Shown: in pieces, positions 1 through 13,300 of the stretch
How the letters are laid out: each line of letters starts with the position of its first letter
Position numbering within the stretch: the first letter of the stretch is position 1
Assembly: GCA_001584585.1 (NCBI GenBank)
Contig: LSYV01000004.1
Span: 216,101 to 250,790 of the forward strand
From: Gonium pectorale
Lineage: Eukaryota; Chlorophyta; Chlorophyceae; Chlamydomonadales; Volvocaceae
Length of the DNA stretch: 34,690 bases
Direction: 5' to 3'
The notes under the pieces: generated by a model
Seen by the model: the letters and a program-made list of their open reading frames with translations, nothing else
Database searches by the model: none
Told to the model about the DNA's origin: nothing
Made by a program: the position numbers and the translations under genes

Positions 1-24
1 GACCTGCAAAACTGGAAGGAGTGA
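1..24 (+). repeat. Partial copy of dispersed repeat family 1 (D-L-Q-N)
   Basis: The first bases read GACCTGCAAAACTGG and continue to a TGA, giving D-L-Q-N-W-K-E-stop. The reverse complement CCAGTTTTGCAGGTC matches the repeat core at 16529 (GCAGTTTTGCAGGTC) and, with one difference, that at 24698. The copy is cut by the window edge and lies in an intron of the helical-repeat gene, in the opposite orientation to the other two copies. Confidence 0.5.
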
Positions 25-3000
25 CNGAGCTTCGCCCACCCTTCCCCACNCTGCCTCGTCCCCAGCCGCGACAGGCCGTCGCCCCTCACCCGCCACCAGC
101 GCTCCTCCAGCCACTCCGCAACCAGCGCCCGACAGCTAGCCGCAGCCGCCACCACCGCCTGGGACGATGACCAACCCGCGGCCGAGCCAACGCCAGCGCC
201 AGCGCCCGGACGGCCCGGCGGCAGAGGCGGCAGAGGCCCTGCCGCCGCCACCGCCTCTTCGACTCCCAGCGCCGCCGGCGGCTCCGGCTCCTCATCGGGC
301 AGCTGCGGCGCCAGCAGCAGCGTCAGCAGCCCCGCCTCCAGGGCGGCCGGCAGCAGGTGCGGACAGGACGCCAGGCAGGACGCCAGGCGGGGTAGGTAGT
401 GCAGCAGGGGCCCGAGGAAGGGGGAGGCGGGGGCGGGGCCCGAGGGAGTGGTGGCAGCGGGCGGGCTGCCGGGGCCGCTGGCGGGCAGCGCGGTGAGGCA
501 GGCGCGGAGCAGCACGCGGCACAGCCTGCAAGGAGTGGGCGGCAGGGAGCGGCAGGGGGGGCCGGAGGGGGCGGGACGAGGACCGTCGGACAAGGACCGC
601 TGATTGCAGTGCCCTGGTTACCCGGCACTCCTGCCCGCTCATGCCCCCCACCCTCTCACACACGCGCGCGCGCACCTGTCCGAGTGCGACGCCAGCAGGC
701 CCCCCGCCGCCAGGCAGCCGCACGCCGCGTCCAGGGCGGCGGCCAGCGAGGAGTGCCACAGCAGGGAGGCGGAGGGCGAGGCGGAGTGGGAGGCGGAGGG
801 GGAGGAGTCGGAGGCTGGGGGACAGGGGGATGGGGAGCGGGCGGGCGAGGCGGACTCGTCCTGCGCGGCAGCGGTTGCGGGCTGCCCCGGCGGCGGCCTA
901 TCCCCCAGCGCCACACCGCCGTCGCACCAGGCCTGGCGGGGCGGGGACCGGGACCGGGGTCAGGCAACGGGGGGCAGGCAAAGGGATCGTCCGCTGTCCG
1001 GAGCACAGCCAGCTGGGACGCCATGCTAGCACGTGTCGGAAGGCAAATGTTGAGGATGAGGGCCGGGTTGCCGCCAGCCGCACACGTCAAACATGCCAAC
1101 CGGGCCTCCTCTCGTAACGGGTGAGGGGCGCTGGGTGCTGGCCCCTCCTCGCCTGCGCCCACCTGCAGCAGGCTCAGCGCAACGTGCAGCAGCGCCTCCG
1201 CCTCGCCAGCCAGCGGGGGGAACAGCCCGCCGCCCGAGCCGCCTCCTCCCGGCCCGCCGCCCCCTGCCAGCGCCACCACCCTGGCGGCGCACGCGAGCAG
1301 GGCGGCCTGCGTCCGCGGCTCCGAGGAGGCGGCCACCAAAAGCTGCAGCAGAGCCTGGGGGGAGGGGGAGGGGGACCCGAATGGTGTGGGGAGGCGAGGG
1401 GAGTTGAAGGAAAAAGGGTATGATAACGACGAGCTGGGCGCAAGCAGCGCTTATAGGGGAGGGGGGGGGCACTCAGTCCGTGGGCAAGCTAAATGACGAC
1501 CGTCGCGCATGAGACCGTAAAATCGTCCATACTAGAGCAAAGGAGCTTGAATTGAGGGGCCGTGCCCGCGGGGTGCGGGCGCGGCCCGAAGGTCAGCCGT
1601 CGGGGGTGGGGAGAGGGAAAGCGGAAACCGAGAAAAGAGGAGTAGTTTAGGAGAAAAGAGAGAAAAAGCGGTCGCAAAACAACTGCTGCGACGGAGGGGG
1701 CAGCGGAGATCACGCGTATGCGGGAGAGGATCGAGCAAGGGTAGTGAAGGAAGGAAACGGGAGTGAGCGAGGCGTGGGCGGGTCGACGTCCCCGCTCCAC
1801 GACTTGGTTTCCCGCCTCTCAGCCCGGCCCGGCCTGGCCTGCGTCCGCTGCTGCGCTGGCACCGCACGCAACCCCGGCCCCCCTCGCCTCCGCAGCCCGG
1901 CCGCCTCGGTCAACCCATTCCACATCACGCCACCCCGCCACCCCATCCCACCCCACCCCACCCCACCTGCGACACGAAGGGCGGCACCCGTGGCGCCAGC
2001 AGCTGCGGCCGGTGCAGCAGCAGCGCCGACAGCAGGCAGCAGCCGGCCTCCGCTGCGGCCTGAGGCAGCGGGGGGGCAGGGGTGGGCAGGGCCCGGGGCG
2101 GGTGTACGAGCGGCTGTAAACCGGTGACGGTGGCGCTGAGGGAGAGGCGGGGGCAGGCGGCATTCGCCCTTTCGTAACACACTGCACACTTAGCACCCCT
2201 CCTTACGGCGCCCCGCCTCCAAACCCTCACGTCGCCTACTGCCCCTAGGTCCTACCGCCTACCGCAGCGGCCCCCGACCCGCCCAGCGCGCTCGCTTCCC
2301 CCGCCACACCCCGCACACCCCGCACCGCACAGAACCGCACAGCACCGCAGCCCAGCCCCTTACCAGGCAGTCCGCCACCGTCGCCAGCGGCACCAGCAGC
2401 TCGGGCAGGCCCTCGCCCCCCTCGCCGCCGCCCGCCTCCTCGCCGCCCTCACGCGGCTGCTCCAGCCCGCGCGCCCGCACGCACTCGAAGGCGCTGACGG
2501 CGGCGCCCAGCCCGGGGACCACAGGTACGACAACGACTCCGCCGCCGCCGCCAATACCGCTGCCAGGCGAAGGCGCTGCCGGCGGGGGCTGCGGCGGCTG
2601 CGGCAGCGTCAGCAGGAGTAGCTGCTGTTCCGCGTCTGCAACCGGATCGGAGGGGAGCCGTGTGAAACATGCAGGGTGGGGAGGGGCGGGGGAGGGCGGG
2701 CAGGCGTGCACGCGTGGCGCGGCTGGAGGTGGAGCTGCGCGGCACGCGGGACTCCGGGATGGCTGCCCTGCCCCTCGCGGGTCGACGGATCGGCGGGTCG
2801 CCAGGTCCTTCCCTGAGTCCCACACACGCAGCAGCTACGGCGGTGCAGCCGGTGCCGTGACCCGTCACTGACATGCCCGTCCCCGGGCAGGATACCTGGT
2901 GCCCGCCCCGCCCACCCGCCCACCCACAGACACACACCCGTCCACATACCCACACAGCCCCACCCGCCCGCACCCACCCAGAAGCAGCTCCATGGCCCCC

Positions 3001-4153
3001 GCCGCCAGGTCCGTGAGCAGCCCCCGCCGCTCCGCCGCCGGCACCGTGTCGGTGACCCGCAGCAGCAGCGCCACGCAGCGATCCAGCAGGGGGCTGGGGG
3101 CGGGGGGTTGAAGGGGGTTTGAACGATAAGGGAGGGAAAGCGGGGGACGGGGCGTGCAACGGAGCAAGTACACGGTGGACACTTGGGGATGCGAGGCGGT
3201 GCGCAGGGGGCGGGGGGCGGGGGGCGGTGCACTGGAGGCAGGAGGCACGCAGGCACCAGAGCGAGCAGACCGGGCCACCTGGTCGAGCTGCTGCTCCTTC
3301 TCCGCCGCAACCCGCCTTGTGTCACGCTCCAGCCTCACCTCACGCTCCACCCTTCAACTCAGGAAAGGCACGTGTTGAGGCACAAACCCGCTTCCGGCAG
3401 CCCAGCCCCTACCCCTGCAAGGCCCCACTCCCCACCTGTACCTCGCCGCCGCGGCCGCCGTGAGCTCCAGCATGCGCATCAGCGCCCCCGCGTCCAGGCC
3501 CAGCGGCAGGGGGCCCGCAAACACCCCCGGCAGCCGCTCCGCCACGAACTCGGCCACCGACAGCACCGTCACCACGTCGTCCTGCCGCAGGCCTGGGGCG
3601 GGGACCCAGGGCGGGAGCAGGCGGGGGGGCGGGGGGCTCCAGGTTGAGGACGGGGCAGCAGGGGCAGAGCATACGGGCGGGGGGCTGAAGCAGCTGGTGC
3701 CCTGAGGCCCGGTAACCCTAACCCCGAATAGGGTTACAGCAGGCGGAGCAGTCTCGGCGCGCTATTCTCTGCCGCGGGTGACGACGACGCCAACGCCCGC
3801 TCGCCGCCCTCCTGACTCCCATACTCCCCCGACCGCCCTGCCCGCTCACCTCCCCCCGTGTGGCTGGCCGCGCATGTGGCGACGAGGCCGCTGACGGCGC
3901 TGCGCAGCTTGGCCACAAGAGGGTCCCGCTGGCTGGCCTGGCTTTGGCTGCTGGCGCCCAGAGCAGCGCCCAGGGCTGCCTGAAGGTCCTGCGATGAGTG
4001 GCGTGGGTGCGGGGTGGGGCGGGGTGAGCACCAGGTGGAGGCAATGGAGGCTAGAGGACTCGCGTCGGGACATGGTGGGGTAGTGAGGACGTGCCCGGAC
4101 AGACGAGCCCGGCTTGCCTGCAAAAGCTGTGGGTTGAGCACGGGAGACGCCAT
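1..4153 (-). CDS. Leu/Ala-rich helical-repeat protein, unknown family (N-terminal part)
   Basis: I do not recognise the family. The start is ATG 4151-4153 (M-A-S-P-V-L-N-P-Q-L-L-Q). Exons on the minus strand: 4153-4118, 3988-3850, 3592-~3442, 3351-~3279, ~3094-2978, 2635-2364, 2059-1967, 1354-1163, ~868-676, 525-90, then an intron leaving the window. Phases agree at most joins. The 3351-3279/3094 join and the sequence between 1163 and 868 are not settled (an extra exon near 1036 is possible). The protein is a series of amphipathic Leu/Ala helices (for example LLDRCVALLLRVTDTVP, CCLLSALLLHRPQLLAP, FLGPLLHYLPRLASCLASC) with one charged segment (EVRLERDTRRVAAEKEQQLD) and low-complexity Pro/Ser/Gly linkers. 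This pattern is typical of ARM/HEAT-like alpha-solenoids such as karyopherins or nucleolar scaffold proteins, but no diagnostic motif is visible, so that class is inference only. Intron 1 uses a GC donor. Confidence 0.6.
1473..1490 (-). repeat. Dispersed intronic repeat family 2, copy 1
   Basis: The plus strand reads TCAGTCCGTGGGCAAGCT. On the host sense (minus) strand this is AGC TTG CCC ACG GAC followed by TGA: S-L-P-T-D-stop. It lies in the intron between exons 2059-1967 and 1354-1163 of the helical-repeat gene, about 120 bases before the 3' splice site. Near-identical copies are at 15033-15050 and 21084-21101. Confidence 0.6.
1931..1967. repeat. CCCCA-type tandem repeat at a splice donor
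   Basis: Imperfect CCCCA/CCCAC units run up to the donor of exon 2059-1967. On the host strand the intron therefore begins GTGGGGTGGGGTGGGGTGGG. The pre-mRNA has four or more G-runs immediately after the splice site and could form a G-quadruplex. Confidence 0.6.
3712..3737. repeat. Short inverted repeat with telomere-like arms
   Basis: GTAACCCTA (3712-3720) and TAGGGTTAC (3729-3737) are perfect 9-base inverted arms around an 8-base loop. They lie in the intron between exons 3988-3850 and 3592-3442 of the helical-repeat gene. The arms resemble plant-type telomere repeat units, but a single unit each is not a telomere tract. Confidence 0.55.
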
Positions 4154-5436
4154 TGCAGGTCACGCTCTTGTGCCGGTCGATGGGCCGCGAGCGCTAGAGC
4201 ACGCAAGGTCGACACGCTGCAGGTCGCTGCAATGGATTGAATTGTGTCCAAATCAGTAGGTTGAAGCCTTAACTAGCTCTTAGCTCGCAGAGCGCACTCG
4301 CTTTCTCAAAACCATTGGAACTTGCGCTTGTCTTTTTCTTAAAATGCCGTATATGTGCTCATGTATAAGAAGCTAGTTAAGTATGCCGAATGAGTGTGTG
4401 GCACTCTACTCGGGGACGCTGATTTCGCGCTGCTCGTCCAGGCAGCTCCGAAAATTCTCCGAAACACTTGGCGGCAAGAGTCACGCAAGTAGTGTTTCGC
4501 TGCCCTGTCCCAACCGTCCCCGCCCCTTCCCCCTCCCTCCCCACGCTCCTTTGGGTTTTTGCTGTGAGCATCGTTTTATTCGCTAGCCCGAAGCCCGAGC
4601 GACCGCTGCCCTTCTCTCCGCTTTCCTTCTATTCCATAACATGGCTTGCAGGACGGTAAGTAGCATGTTAGCACACGTCCCCTCGCATGAGTGGCGACAG
4701 CCTTGTCGCCTTCCCCTTCTTTGTTGCTGTGGGCAAGGCATGACGTCGGCAGTAGAGAGCTGCATGACAGCCGTGACACCTGGTTACGGTGTTCGCCACT
4801 ACCATAAGCAACAGGTTTTCTGCGCATGGCTCGGTCTGCTCACCGCAGGCTATGCACGAGCCAGGTAGCTGCAGGCTGAGGCGTCTGCGTCGTCCGGCGG
4901 ATGCGGGTGTGCAGGAGGCGCGCGGTGATGCCTCTGACGGCGGGTGGAGTCCGCCCATGATTGCGGTTGTGGTCGTTCTCGTGGTCGGGACGCTGGTGAG
5001 CTTGCCGCATCTTCAGCTGCTCCCATGACCTGTATGCCGAACTGACCTTTCCGCAACGACCACAGCTCATGGTGCGCGCTGAGTAACACTTGTACACGAT
5101 AAAGCGCAAGCCTCGAGACCGCGGCGGCCAACGCCCAGATGCTGAAGGTGCGGCTGGGGCACAGCTGCGACGACCATGACGGTGATACCGGTACGTGAAC
5201 TGGCGCCCGGTCGCTCGTGTAGAAGAAAATGGGGATGGTACATTGGGAGGAGTGTTGCATGGATCCTGGCGACTCCCTGCTGTATACGGCACAGATTCAC
5301 CCCTTCGAGTCCGGGATGGCACTGTCTCTAGATTGGAAATTACTCCATGTTGTCCCGGCGGCGGTTTCGTTCGAGACCCATGTCGATCATCAGACATGCC
5401 CCGACGGCTGAGTTATGTGCCCTAAAGCACGACTGA

Positions 5437-5853
5437 GTGGTCTGCACTATGCCTGTCAACCCTCACCAACAGTTCTGGGAGGACCTGGAGGTCCCAACTC
5501 CTCGCAGCAAGACGTTTAAGGCAGCATTGTCGCTCGGCACAGCCAAGCATACCGCGTCAAGCCCAACAGACGCCGGTGGAGGCGCCGCCGTCAGGCAGCC
5601 GGACGCCGCCGCCACCTCGCTCGACCTCCAAGTGGGTTTTCCAAATGTTGCCCAAAGCCAGGATTGGCCATCGTACGGTGGCGGCTGTTCACGTTTTGTT
5701 CGAGGAGTGATCGAACGCTCCTGGAAATGGCGGGGTTTAGATGTCAAAGCAGCAGTGTTGCTGTTCTGTGTACGGTATCTAACCGTGCGATCAGCATGCA
5801 CTATGCCGCGATTGCTTGCTGCCTATGCAGCTGTTAACACAAGCGCGGTCTGA
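5437..5853 (+). CDS. Possible small ORF, unrecognised
   Basis: A 138-residue open frame (internal Met gives M-P-V-N-P-H-Q-Q-F-W-E-D-L-E-V) ends at TGA 5851-5853. The N-terminal third looks more protein-like than the rest: a charged QQFWEDLEVPTPRSKTFKAAL stretch followed by an Ala/Ser/Asp-rich linker. No known domain, signal peptide or membrane segment is seen. It overlaps an open frame of similar length on the opposite strand, so it may be chance, an exon of a larger unseen gene, or a relic of a mobile element. Confidence 0.2.
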   Translation: MVCTMPVNPHQQFWEDLEVPTPRSKTFKAALSLGTAKHTASSPTDAGGGAAVRQPDAAATSLDLQVGFPNVAQSQDWPSYGGGCSRFVRGVIERSWKWRGLDVKAAVLLFCVRYLTVRSACTMPRLLAAYAAVNTSAV

Positions 5854-6184
5854 CTTCTTATCTGTACTTGTGCCCTAAACAATCACAGATGTTACAACCG
5901 GGTCTCACCCTGGCTCAGCGGCGCTTCCGGTTAGGCGTCTTCACACGAAATCATTCGCTAGGAAGATGGGTCCTGCACAGCTGGTGTGTGAAGCTCTGCG
6001 GGGCACCGAGGCAGATGCTCCCAACTTTGACGGCCTGCGACCGTCGGGGCCGGCACGGCGCGGAACCACCCAACCGGTCCTTCCCGGTCCCACCCGTCGC
6101 CTCACCTGGGAATGCAGATAACGGTGTCTTTGTGCACACGACGGTGTTTATGAAAGTAGCAAGCCAGCCACTCCCATGACCAAC

Positions 6185-6222
6185 GTACCGTGTGGAAGTG
6201 CACGTACCCTGTGGAAGTGCAC
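6185..6222. repeat. 19-bp tandem duplication
   Basis: GTACCGTGTGGAAGTGCAC (6185-6203) is followed directly by GTACCCTGTGGAAGTGCAC (6204-6222), with one difference. It lies about 320 bases upstream of the L15 start codon. It could be a duplicated regulatory site or a neutral slippage event. Confidence 0.7.
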
Positions 6223-6541
6223 GATCCCGATCCTTGATGGTAGCCCCTTCTATCATACATCCGGCAAATATCTCTTCCCTCACCATGCTTGTCGGCACCC
6301 CCTCCCTACCAATACGGGCATTGGAACGCAATTTTCTCAATTGCCAACAAACCACGTTTGCATCTACAGTAACATTTGTGTACCGGTACCGGTGTTTGCT
6401 TCACGCATGCCCGAGCACAGGAGTAACTGTACGGGTCGTACGTATTGGAATAGTGCTGTGTGAGCCCGAAGCCATAGCCTAAGTGTCCCTTAGGCTGCCC
6501 TATTTTAGACCATTTGAGAGAGAATACAGGGAGCAGCCACA

Positions 6542-8712
<2,171 letters not shown>

Positions 8713-9177
8713 GCGGCGACCGACCGGGAAGCCTAGGCCCCTTCAGGGCCAATTCGCTTGCGCTTCGGCGTCATCGCGCGATGGCGATGGCTGGGTTTTG
8801 AGATGATGAGAGGGGCCGTGCGCTGCCTGCTCACTACCGCCGCTGGCCAGCCCATCTACGACCACAGTTACCGTGGGGCCGCTCCGGCGGCACGGGGTAC
8901 ATTGGGCGGTTACCGCGTCGTCATCCAGCAACCATCGTCGCCGCTAACTGGTTTTTGGTTTGATGGTGTTCGTGTTGATCGGCTGCGGGGTGCAGCAGCG
9001 GCACCGACCTGCGTTACCGAGCGAGGTCATCCTGCCCTCTGTGTGGCGCGGATTCTATGTGCCGCGCGGTTGAGGGCTTTGTGAACTGCCGAAGGCTGAA
9101 GGCCGCCACACCTGACCTGACTAGGTACACCGTACGGTGCATGGGACAGCCTGCCGTTCTCCGAGGGTTCCGTTCCG

Positions 9178-9182
9178 TGTAA
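9178..9182 (+). terminator. Candidate poly(A) signal of the L15 gene
   Basis: TGTAA, the polyadenylation motif used in volvocine algae, lies 466 bases after the L15 stop codon, within the usual 3' UTR length for these organisms. It is a short motif, so the assignment is tentative. Confidence 0.4.
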
Positions 9183-9438
9183 GGTACTCTTCGGCCCCTT
9201 GCGTCCCCGGCTTGCATTGTCATTGGCTAGCAGCGACTAGCAGCGGTGGATCGCGGCCAGGCGGCGGACTACACGCGGCTGCATAGAGCTGCTAACGGTA
9301 TCCTAGCCTGGTCAACAGTTCGGGGGGTGCATACCAGTCGCATCGTTGAATCCATGTGATGGGGGTGGAGTTAAGATGGCATGTCCGGCTTCGGCGCAGG
9401 AAAGCTGGCGGCAGAGCGCTGGGTACCAGAGGTTTCGG

Positions 9439-9443
9439 TTACA
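9439..9443 (-). terminator. Candidate poly(A) signal of the ACS gene
   Basis: TTACA on the plus strand reads TGTAA on the ACS strand, about 720 bases after the ACS stop codon. I saw no nearer copy in the interval. Tentative. Confidence 0.35.
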
Positions 9444-10165
9444 CATCTGCTGCGGCGTCCACTGGCCCTCTGCCTCCAGCCCGCCCGCGCACGGACGCAC
9501 CGCGGCGGGGCGGGCAGCTCCTCGCACCTAACTTTGTCACTAGTGCGCCGCCAACATACCATTCCCCATTCCACAGAGGGGGCACGGCTGAAAAAATGGT
9601 CTCTCATGTTCCGCACAGCATTCTTGCCCACACATCCAACGGCCCGTGCCTCCCGCTCCACACACACGGTACGGGCTGCACGCGACGCAACATCCTACGA
9701 GCCGCGACGAGCTCCTCCAGATCCCCTCTTGCTGAGCGATATTGCTTTTATGTTGCCACTCCGCATCCGCACCCGCCACGCCACCACCCCGAGCTGTTAT
9801 TAGCACCACGGCGGGTACGGCAGGCGCGCGCAGGTAAAGGGGTGTTCGGGTGAATGTTCGACGGCCCCATCGGCCGGGTGCACCCGCGGCGCAGCGATGC
9901 GAAGTGCAGCGGGCTGGTTGCGTTATTGCCGCACCGCACCGCTGCCGTCGGATTCTTCTTAGGCGCCGCTAAACCCTACTACACTGTCCCGCTCCTCTGC
10001 ACCTCCAAACCCAATCAACCGATCGACGCAAACATCACATTCGCATGTACGTAAACGGACCGCCAGGCCCTGGGGCACGCCACAGGCGCGGGGCCAATCT
10101 GCCCACGGCCCGCCGCCCCCTCCGCGCCCGACCGCCCCCCAACTGCCTCCCCTCTCGTGTTCCCC

Positions 10166-10270
10166 TCACTTGCCCCGCAGCTCCACCAGCTGCTGCACCA
10201 CGCCCGGGTCCGCCAGCGTGCTGATGTCCCCCAGCTGGTCCTCCTCCTTGGACGCAATCTTGCGCAGCAC

Positions 10271-10306
<36 letters not shown>

Positions 10307-13300
10307 ACCGGGAGCCTGGACGGGCGGGCGGGCGGGCGTGGGTGGTGGGGTGGGTGTGGGGGGAGGCGGCGTGAGGGCGGCGAGGCGCTCGAGCGCATAC
10401 TTGGTGGATCCGGGCGGGGGCGCGTTTGATTCCGAGAGTTTGGGTTTAGCGCACGCCAATGGGTCCCCAATGCCCCCTCCCCCCTTCAGCGTCCCCCGGG
10501 GGCCCGCAACCCGCCCACACCCCGGCAGCCAGCGAAGCCCCACAGAGCGGGAGCAAGCACCGCCCGGACCGCCCCCCTCCCCCGTAGCCCTGGACCACAG
10601 CCCCAGCCCGCCCTCGGCTCCGACCTCCCCAGCCATCACACCACACCAGTACCCAGCCGGCGCCAAGGCCCGCTACGCCGCTTACCCAGTGGATGACGTC
10701 GGGCGCCGCGAATGGCCCGATGATCTTGCGCACCGTGGCGATGAGCTCCTTGCGCAGGTCGTCGCTGTGGTCCACGCCTGCGGGCAGGGGGCGAGCGAGC
10801 AAGGGGGGGCTGGCGTCGGGGGCGGAGGCAAGTTGCTACTGGAAAGGACACCGTGCAGGCTGCCCGCCTGGCGGTAGTCCAGGTCCCTCGGTGGTCGGTG
10901 CCCCTCCCCGCCCGCCCCCCCGGGAACCCACCCCCCGGCAACCCCACGCCGCCCACGCCGCACCGGAGCCCACATGCGGTCAGCCCCTCAGCCCCTCAGC
11001 CCGCATCGCAAGCGGTCGCGGCCCCCCACCCTCACACCCTCAACCAACCGCCAGCGCACCAGCAGACCCTCGTACCCTAGAGCCCCTGCCGAATACCCGG
11101 CCCCCACCCCACACCTTTGTAACCCCTGCCCCACCCCTTCATCTCGCTCCCCCCGGCCCCCTCCCCCCTCCCGCGCACCCGTCATGAGCGTCACGAAGGC
11201 GTATATGGCCTGCCCCTTGATGGGGTGCTCCACCGCCACCACCGCCGCCTCCACGCACGAGGGGTGTGCCACCAGCGCGGACTCCACCTCGGCGGTGCCG
11301 ATGCGGTGCCCCGACACGTTGAGCACGTCGTCCACGCGGCCCGTGATCCAGTAGTAGCCGTCGGCGTCGCGCCGGCAGCCGTCGCCTGCGCAGGGGACAT
11401 GATGGGGGGAGGGCCGGGGGTTTGAGGCCGGGGGCTGGGGGGAGCCATGTGTTTGTGTGTGTGTGTGGGGTGGGGGGGGGCGGGGGCACATGCGGCCCCT
11501 CACGCGCGTGTCTCCTGCTAATCCCGACGACTGCAGCCGCCTCACGTCCTCACGACAGACCCCCTCTACTCGCCCCCACTCACCCTCCTCAACAAACAAA
11601 TACATTACTCACTGTCCGCCAGCCTGTCTTGACCATGCTGCTGGTGTAAACTACTGGTGGCATACAAGGTTAAACGGGCGCACACGGCCCCGCCCGGCCG
11701 CACGGCCGCCCGCCCGGCCGCCCGCCCGGCCGCCCGCCCGGCCGCCCGGCCGCTGTCTCGCCTGTGAAGTAGTAGCCCCGGAAGGCGGAGAAGTAGGTCT
11801 GCTCGAAGCGCGCGTGGTCGCCCGCCACGGTGCGCATCATGGAGGGCCACGGCCGCTTCATCACCAGGATGCCCTCGCAGGGGCCCTGGGTGAGGGGTAA
11901 GGGAGTGGGCGGGTAAGGATCGGGGCAGGAGCGCGGGGAGGGCACCAGTACCAGCCCCAGCACCAGAGCTACCCACCCGGCCGCGCAACGCGGACCCACC
12001 CGCTCTTCACGCCCCCGCCCCGCCCCACCCCATCCTGCCCCGCAGATCCCACCCGAAATCGTCCCCACCCATATCTCCCCACGCCACCCCGGCCCCTCAA
12101 CCATTCCGCCATCCTCGCCCTCCTTCGCCCTGCGCCATGTTCCAACCTTGCTCCCCGCCCCACCCCCCCCTCGCGCACTCCCTCGAAAACGCGCCCACCT
12201 GCAGCTCCTCGCCCCGCTCATTGAGCACCGCGGGCTCCACACCGAAGAACGGCAGCGTGGCGCAGCCCGGCTTGAGCGGCGTGGCGCCCGGCAGCGGTGT
12301 GATCATGTGGGCGCCCGTCTCCGTCTGCCACCACGTGTCCACGATGGGGCACCTGCGCGGGCGGTGGGGGAGGGCGCGGGTGGTGGTGGAAGGGGGAGGT
12401 GCACGGGGGTGGCGAGGTTGCTTGAGCCGGAGGACGGGGGGTAGTGGGTTTGGAAGGCATTCTCATTAGAGAAGCCTGGGGGCGCATGTCCGTCCCGAGG
12501 CCAACAACTGGGGGCAGAGAGGCTGAGAGCTGGGCGCTGGCGCCATGGCGCCACGGAGGACGGGGGGTGGGGCGGACTTGCAACGAGAGGGCAGCTGGGC
12601 CCTCCCCATTCCGCGACCGACGTGGGGGAGGGAGGGGTTGCACGGTGCGGCAGCTGGGTGTGGTGTGGGTGCGAGCAGCCGCGCACGGCCTGGCCTGAGG
12701 CCACGGCCGACCCCCGCATCACCCCCGACCCGACCCGGCCAGGCCGCCATTTTTTGCCTCGAATCGGCCCCCTCCAGGGGAGATGGGCCACGGACACATC
12801 TTTGCACGCCCGGCCCCCAACACCCCGATGAGTCCCGAGCAGCTCCGTCCCCCCAGTCCCGAGCAGCTCCGTCCCCCCAAATGCCCACCCACGCCCTCTC
12901 TCCCGCCCATGACCACCCTCACATGCCCCTCCCTCACCGTCCGCCGCCCACCACCTCGTGGTACCAGCGCCACGCCTCCGGGTTGATGGGCTCGCCCACG
13001 CTGCCCAGCAGCCGCAGGCTGGACCGCGAGTGGCGGGTCACCCAGGCGTCGCCGCGCGCGTGGAGCGCCCGGATGGCGGTGGGGGCGGTGTAGAAGATGC
13101 TCACCTGGGGGGAAGCGTGGGGGAAGGGCCAGAGGGGAAGAAGAGGAACAGGTAAGGTCGTGTGGCAGGGAGGGACTTGGAGCGCGGGCAAGCGGCTTTG
13201 CACGGCGTCGAGTGGGTGGCCGAGCCAGTCCCCCTAACCGAGACACACACACCCTCCCCTCCCCTCCCCTCCCCTCCCCTCTCCTCCCCTCCCCTCCCCT

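Larger units (their letters stand above)
4154..6541. other. Gene-poor interval upstream of both flanking genes
   Basis: This is the divergent upstream region of the minus-strand helical-repeat gene and the plus-strand L15 gene. GC content is lower than in the flanking genes. Several open frames of 60-190 codons exist on both strands, but they overlap each other and none shows a recognisable domain. The best single candidate is 5437-5853 (listed separately). The proximal promoter and 5' UTR of the L15 gene must lie at its right end; I see no convincing TATA box. Confidence 0.5.
8713..10165. other. Convergent 3' region between L15 and ACS
   Basis: No gene is supported here. The interval should contain both 3' UTRs. 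Candidate TGTAA polyadenylation motifs occur for L15 at 9178-9182 (plus) and for ACS at 9439-9443 (minus). Open frames around 9350-9850 overlap on both strands and show no protein-like features. Confidence 0.6.

Noticed and set aside
4840..5397. Minus-strand ORF with a CGRCGKVSSAYRSWEQL segment suggesting a zinc-ribbon transposase end
   Set aside because: A single C-x2-C pair without the second pair or a catalytic domain is not enough to call a transposase.
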